From: Fulvimonas sp. R45
Lineage (GTDB): Bacteria; Pseudomonadota; Gammaproteobacteria; Xanthomonadales; Rhodanobacteraceae
Reading direction: 5' to 3'
NCBI RefSeq assembly: GCF_030504985.1
Contig: NZ_JASERU010000001.1
Span: forward strand, 248,001-312,000
Length of the DNA: 64,000 nt
The number at the start of each line of letters is the position of its first letter. Positions within the stretch are counted from its first letter, which is position 1. The position numbers and the translations under genes are program-made. Below are positions 62,025-64,000 of the stretch, one piece after another. The notes below the pieces were generated by a model. That model ran no database searches, had not been told where the DNA came from, and worked only from the letters and a program-made list of their open reading frames with translations.

Positions 62025-64000
62025 CGTACGCGCCCTGCTGGCGGGCCGCGACGTCGCCCTCGGCGACGGACCCTACCTGGAGCGCCTGGACCCGGTGCGC
62101 CGGCCGTGGGAGGAACACCTGCGCGCCCTGCTGGACCGCCTGCCGCGCATGGAAGAGCGGCGCTCGCGCGCCTTCCTGCGCGCCACCAATGCGCTCGAGG
62201 ACACCACCAGCCGGCTTGCGGACGACCAGTTGCGCCCGCGGCTGGACGACGTAGTGCGCCGGCTCCGCCGGGACGGCTTTGGCGATCGCGTCCTGCCGCA
62301 GGCCTTCGCGCTGGTCCGCGAGGCGTCGCGGCGCACCCTCGGCATGCGCCACCACGACGTGCAACTGCTCGCCGGCCGCACGCTGCTGCGCGGGCGCCTG
62401 GCCGAAATGTCCACCGGCGAGGGCAAGACGCTGGCCGCCACGCTGGCCGCCTGTACCGCGGCGGCCACCGGCGCCGCGGTACACGTGGTCACGGTGAACG
62501 ACTACCTCGCCGAGCGCGACGCGGAGCACAACCGCCCCCTGTTCGACCTGCTCGGCCTCAGCGTGGGCGTGGTGCTGCAGGACATGGAAGTGCCCCGGCG
62601 GCGCGAGGCCTATGCCTGCGACATCACCTACGTATCGAACAAGGAACTCACCTTCGACTACCTGAAGGACTGCATCGCCCTGGGCGAGGCGTCGCTGACC
62701 CAGCAGCGCCTGCGGGAACTCGCCGGCGGGCGCCGGGGCGAACCGCCCATCCTGCGCGGGCTGCACGTGGCCATCATCGACGAGGCCGACAGCGTGCTGA
62801 TCGACGAGGCCGGCACGCCGCTGATCATCTCCGAAACCCTGCCGGACGACCTCGACCCGGCGATCTACACGCAGTCCATCGCGCTGGCCGGTTCGCTGCG
62901 CGCCGGCACGGACTTCGTGCTGGGCGAACACCGCGACATCTGGCTCACGCCCAGGGGCAAGCAGATCGTGCGCAAGGCCGGCGCACTCCACGGCGGACTG
63001 TGGCGGTCGCCGCTGTGGCGGGAGGAGTTCGTCCAGAAGGCGCTCTCGGCCATCCACGGCTTCCAGCGCGACCAGCACTACATCCTGGCCGACGGCAAGG
63101 TGCAGATCGTGGACGAATCGACCGGACGGGTCATGCCCGACCGCACCTGGGAGCGCGGCCTGCACCAGATGATCGAATCGAAGGAAGGCTGCGAGGTCAC
63201 CGGGCAGCGGCGCACCTTGGCGCAGATCACCTACCAGCGGTTCTTCGGCCGCTACCTGCTGCTATGCGGCATGACCGGCACGGCGCAGGAAGTCGCGGCC
63301 GAGGTGAAACGATGCTACGACCTGTCCGTCACCCGCATCCCCACCCACAAGCCGAGCCGCCGGCAACGCTGGGCCGACCGCATCTGCACGGGCTCCGGGC
63401 CGCGCTGGCATGAGGTCGCCCGCCGCGCCGCCGAGGTGGCCGCGACCGGCCGCGCCGTCCTCGTCGGCACGCGCTCGGTGGAAGCATCCGAATACCTGGC
63501 CGCGCTGCTCGACGAGGCCGGCGTGCCGCATGCCGTGCTCAATGCGCGACAGGACAAGAGCGAGGCGGAAGACGTGGCGCAGGCCGGCCAGCCGGGGCGG
63601 ATCACCGTGGCGACCAACATGGCCGGCCGGGGTACCGACATCAAGCTTGCCCCCGGCGTCGAGCAGGCCGGCGGGCTGCACGTGATCCTGACCGAGTTCC
63701 ACGAATCGGCCCGCGTCGACCGCCAGCTGTTCGGCCGCTGCGCCCGCCAGGGTGACCCGGGCAGCGTCGAGGCCATCGTCAGCGTCGACGACGAGCTTTT
63801 CCGCCGCTTCATGCCTGCCGCCGGCTACTGGCTGATGCGTACCGTCGTCCGCAGGCAACGGTCCAGCAGCCGCTGGCTGCGCCGTTGGGTCAAGTACGTG
63901 CAGGGCCGTGCGGAGCGCCATTACCGCAGGCAGCGCACCGATACCATGCGGCGCGACGGCGAATGGATCCGCGCACTGGGTTTCGTGGGCAAAACGCGCA
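62017..64000 (+). CDS. SecA-like preprotein translocase ATPase (3' partial)
   Basis: Open from GTG 62017 to the window end (661 codons). The GTG overlaps the M50 gene stop by 8 bp. SecA motifs: Walker A region AEMSTGEGKTLAATLAA (129-145; canonical AEMKTGEGKT), VTVNDYLAERDAEHNRPLF, DEAD-like IIDEADSVLIDEAGTPLIIS (253-272), the crosslinking-domain exit IVDESTGRVMPDRTWERGLH, LCGMTGTA, ATNMAGRGTDIKL (from 532) and RVDRQLFGRCARQGDPGS (from 566; canonical RQLRGRxGRQGDPGS). After this motif the usual scaffold phrase LLEYDDV is not seen; instead there is a short Arg-rich stretch. It is therefore a divergent accessory SecA paralogue, not the housekeeping copy, and likely energises export by this cluster. 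Confidence 0.88.
   Translation, partial: MSDVRALLAGRDVALGDGPYLERLDPVRRPWEEHLRALLDRLPRMEERRSRAFLRATNALEDTTSRLADDQLRPRLDDVVRRLRRDGFGDRVLPQAFALVREASRRTLGMRHHDVQLLAGRTLLRGRLAEMSTGEGKTLAATLAACTAAATGAAVHVVTVNDYLAERDAEHNRPLFDLLGLSVGVVLQDMEVPRRREAYACDITYVSNKELTFDYLKDCIALGEASLTQQRLRELAGGRRGEPPILRGLHVAIIDEADSVLIDEAGTPLIISETLPDDLDPAIYTQSIALAGSLRAGTDFVLGEHRDIWLTPRGKQIVRKAGALHGGLWRSPLWREEFVQKALSAIHGFQRDQHYILADGKVQIVDESTGRVMPDRTWERGLHQMIESKEGCEVTGQRRTLAQITYQRFFGRYLLLCGMTGTAQEVAAEVKRCYDLSVTRIPTHKPSRRQRWADRICTGSGPRWHEVARRAAEVAATGRAVLVGTRSVEASEYLAALLDEAGVPHAVLNARQDKSEAEDVAQAGQPGRITVATNMAGRGTDIKLAPGVEQAGGLHVILTEFHESARVDRQLFGRCARQGDPGSVEAIVSVDDELFRRFMPAAGYWLMRTVVRRQRSSSRWLRRWVKYVQGRAERHYRRQRTDTMRRDGEWIRALGFVGKTR

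Overview
The window looks like chromosomal DNA from a high-GC gammaproteobacterium of the Xanthomonadales, most likely Rhodanobacteraceae or Xanthomonadaceae. The reasons are very GC-rich third codon positions, a MetX-like acyltransferase of the serine O-succinyltransferase type next to a cysteine dioxygenase, a bacterial kynurenine 3-monooxygenase, and a compact ccmABCDEFGHI operon. This placement is inferred from gene content; no database search was run.

Left part (1-16.65 kb) is ordinary core genome: the end of an osmoprotectant-type ABC transporter fusion, kmo, a DUF3293 gene, a complete System I cytochrome c maturation operon (ccmA to ccmI, mostly with 4-bp stop/start overlaps), the serine O-succinyltransferase and cysteine dioxygenase pair, tRNA-Leu(CAA), a PQQ-type sugar dehydrogenase-like secreted protein, a membrane-anchored SUMF1-like protein, ribonuclease D and tRNA-Ala(CGC).

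Right part (16.7-64 kb, running off the window) is accessory and dominated by one reading frame of 12,383 codons (17860-55011). It encodes a giant surface-type protein that starts with a LEPR-XLL motif. After that come about 38 PPC-like beta-sandwich units in an A/B alternation, 17 CARDB modules, a TIG-like module, two beta-propeller-like regions, eight putative-Ig (He_PIG-like) modules, an RHS/YD-like stretch, a dockerin-like double calcium-binding motif, Big2-like modules, a helical region, a metzincin-type protease motif (HELGHVAGAND), cadherin-like/tandem-95 repeats and a Cys-containing C-terminus. It has no Sec signal peptide, RTX nonapeptides, LPXTG or autotransporter barrel that I can see.

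Around it are a soluble HlyD/RND-type adaptor (16860), then on the opposite strand a GT9-like glycosyltransferase and a small BamE-like lipoprotein, and then a tightly coupled operon: a TolC-like outer-membrane channel, a GAF-TM-HlyD fusion, a PqqD-like/M50 site-2-protease-like/HlyD fusion, and a SecA-like ATPase open to the window end. No ABC-type exporter ATPase is present. The set reads as a candidate secretion machine for the giant protein: TolC exit duct, unusual adaptors, a membrane metalloprotease with a possible leader-recognition domain, and a SecA paralogue as motor, possibly with glycosylation of the cargo. That functional reading is inference; the domain identities come from motifs visible in the translations.
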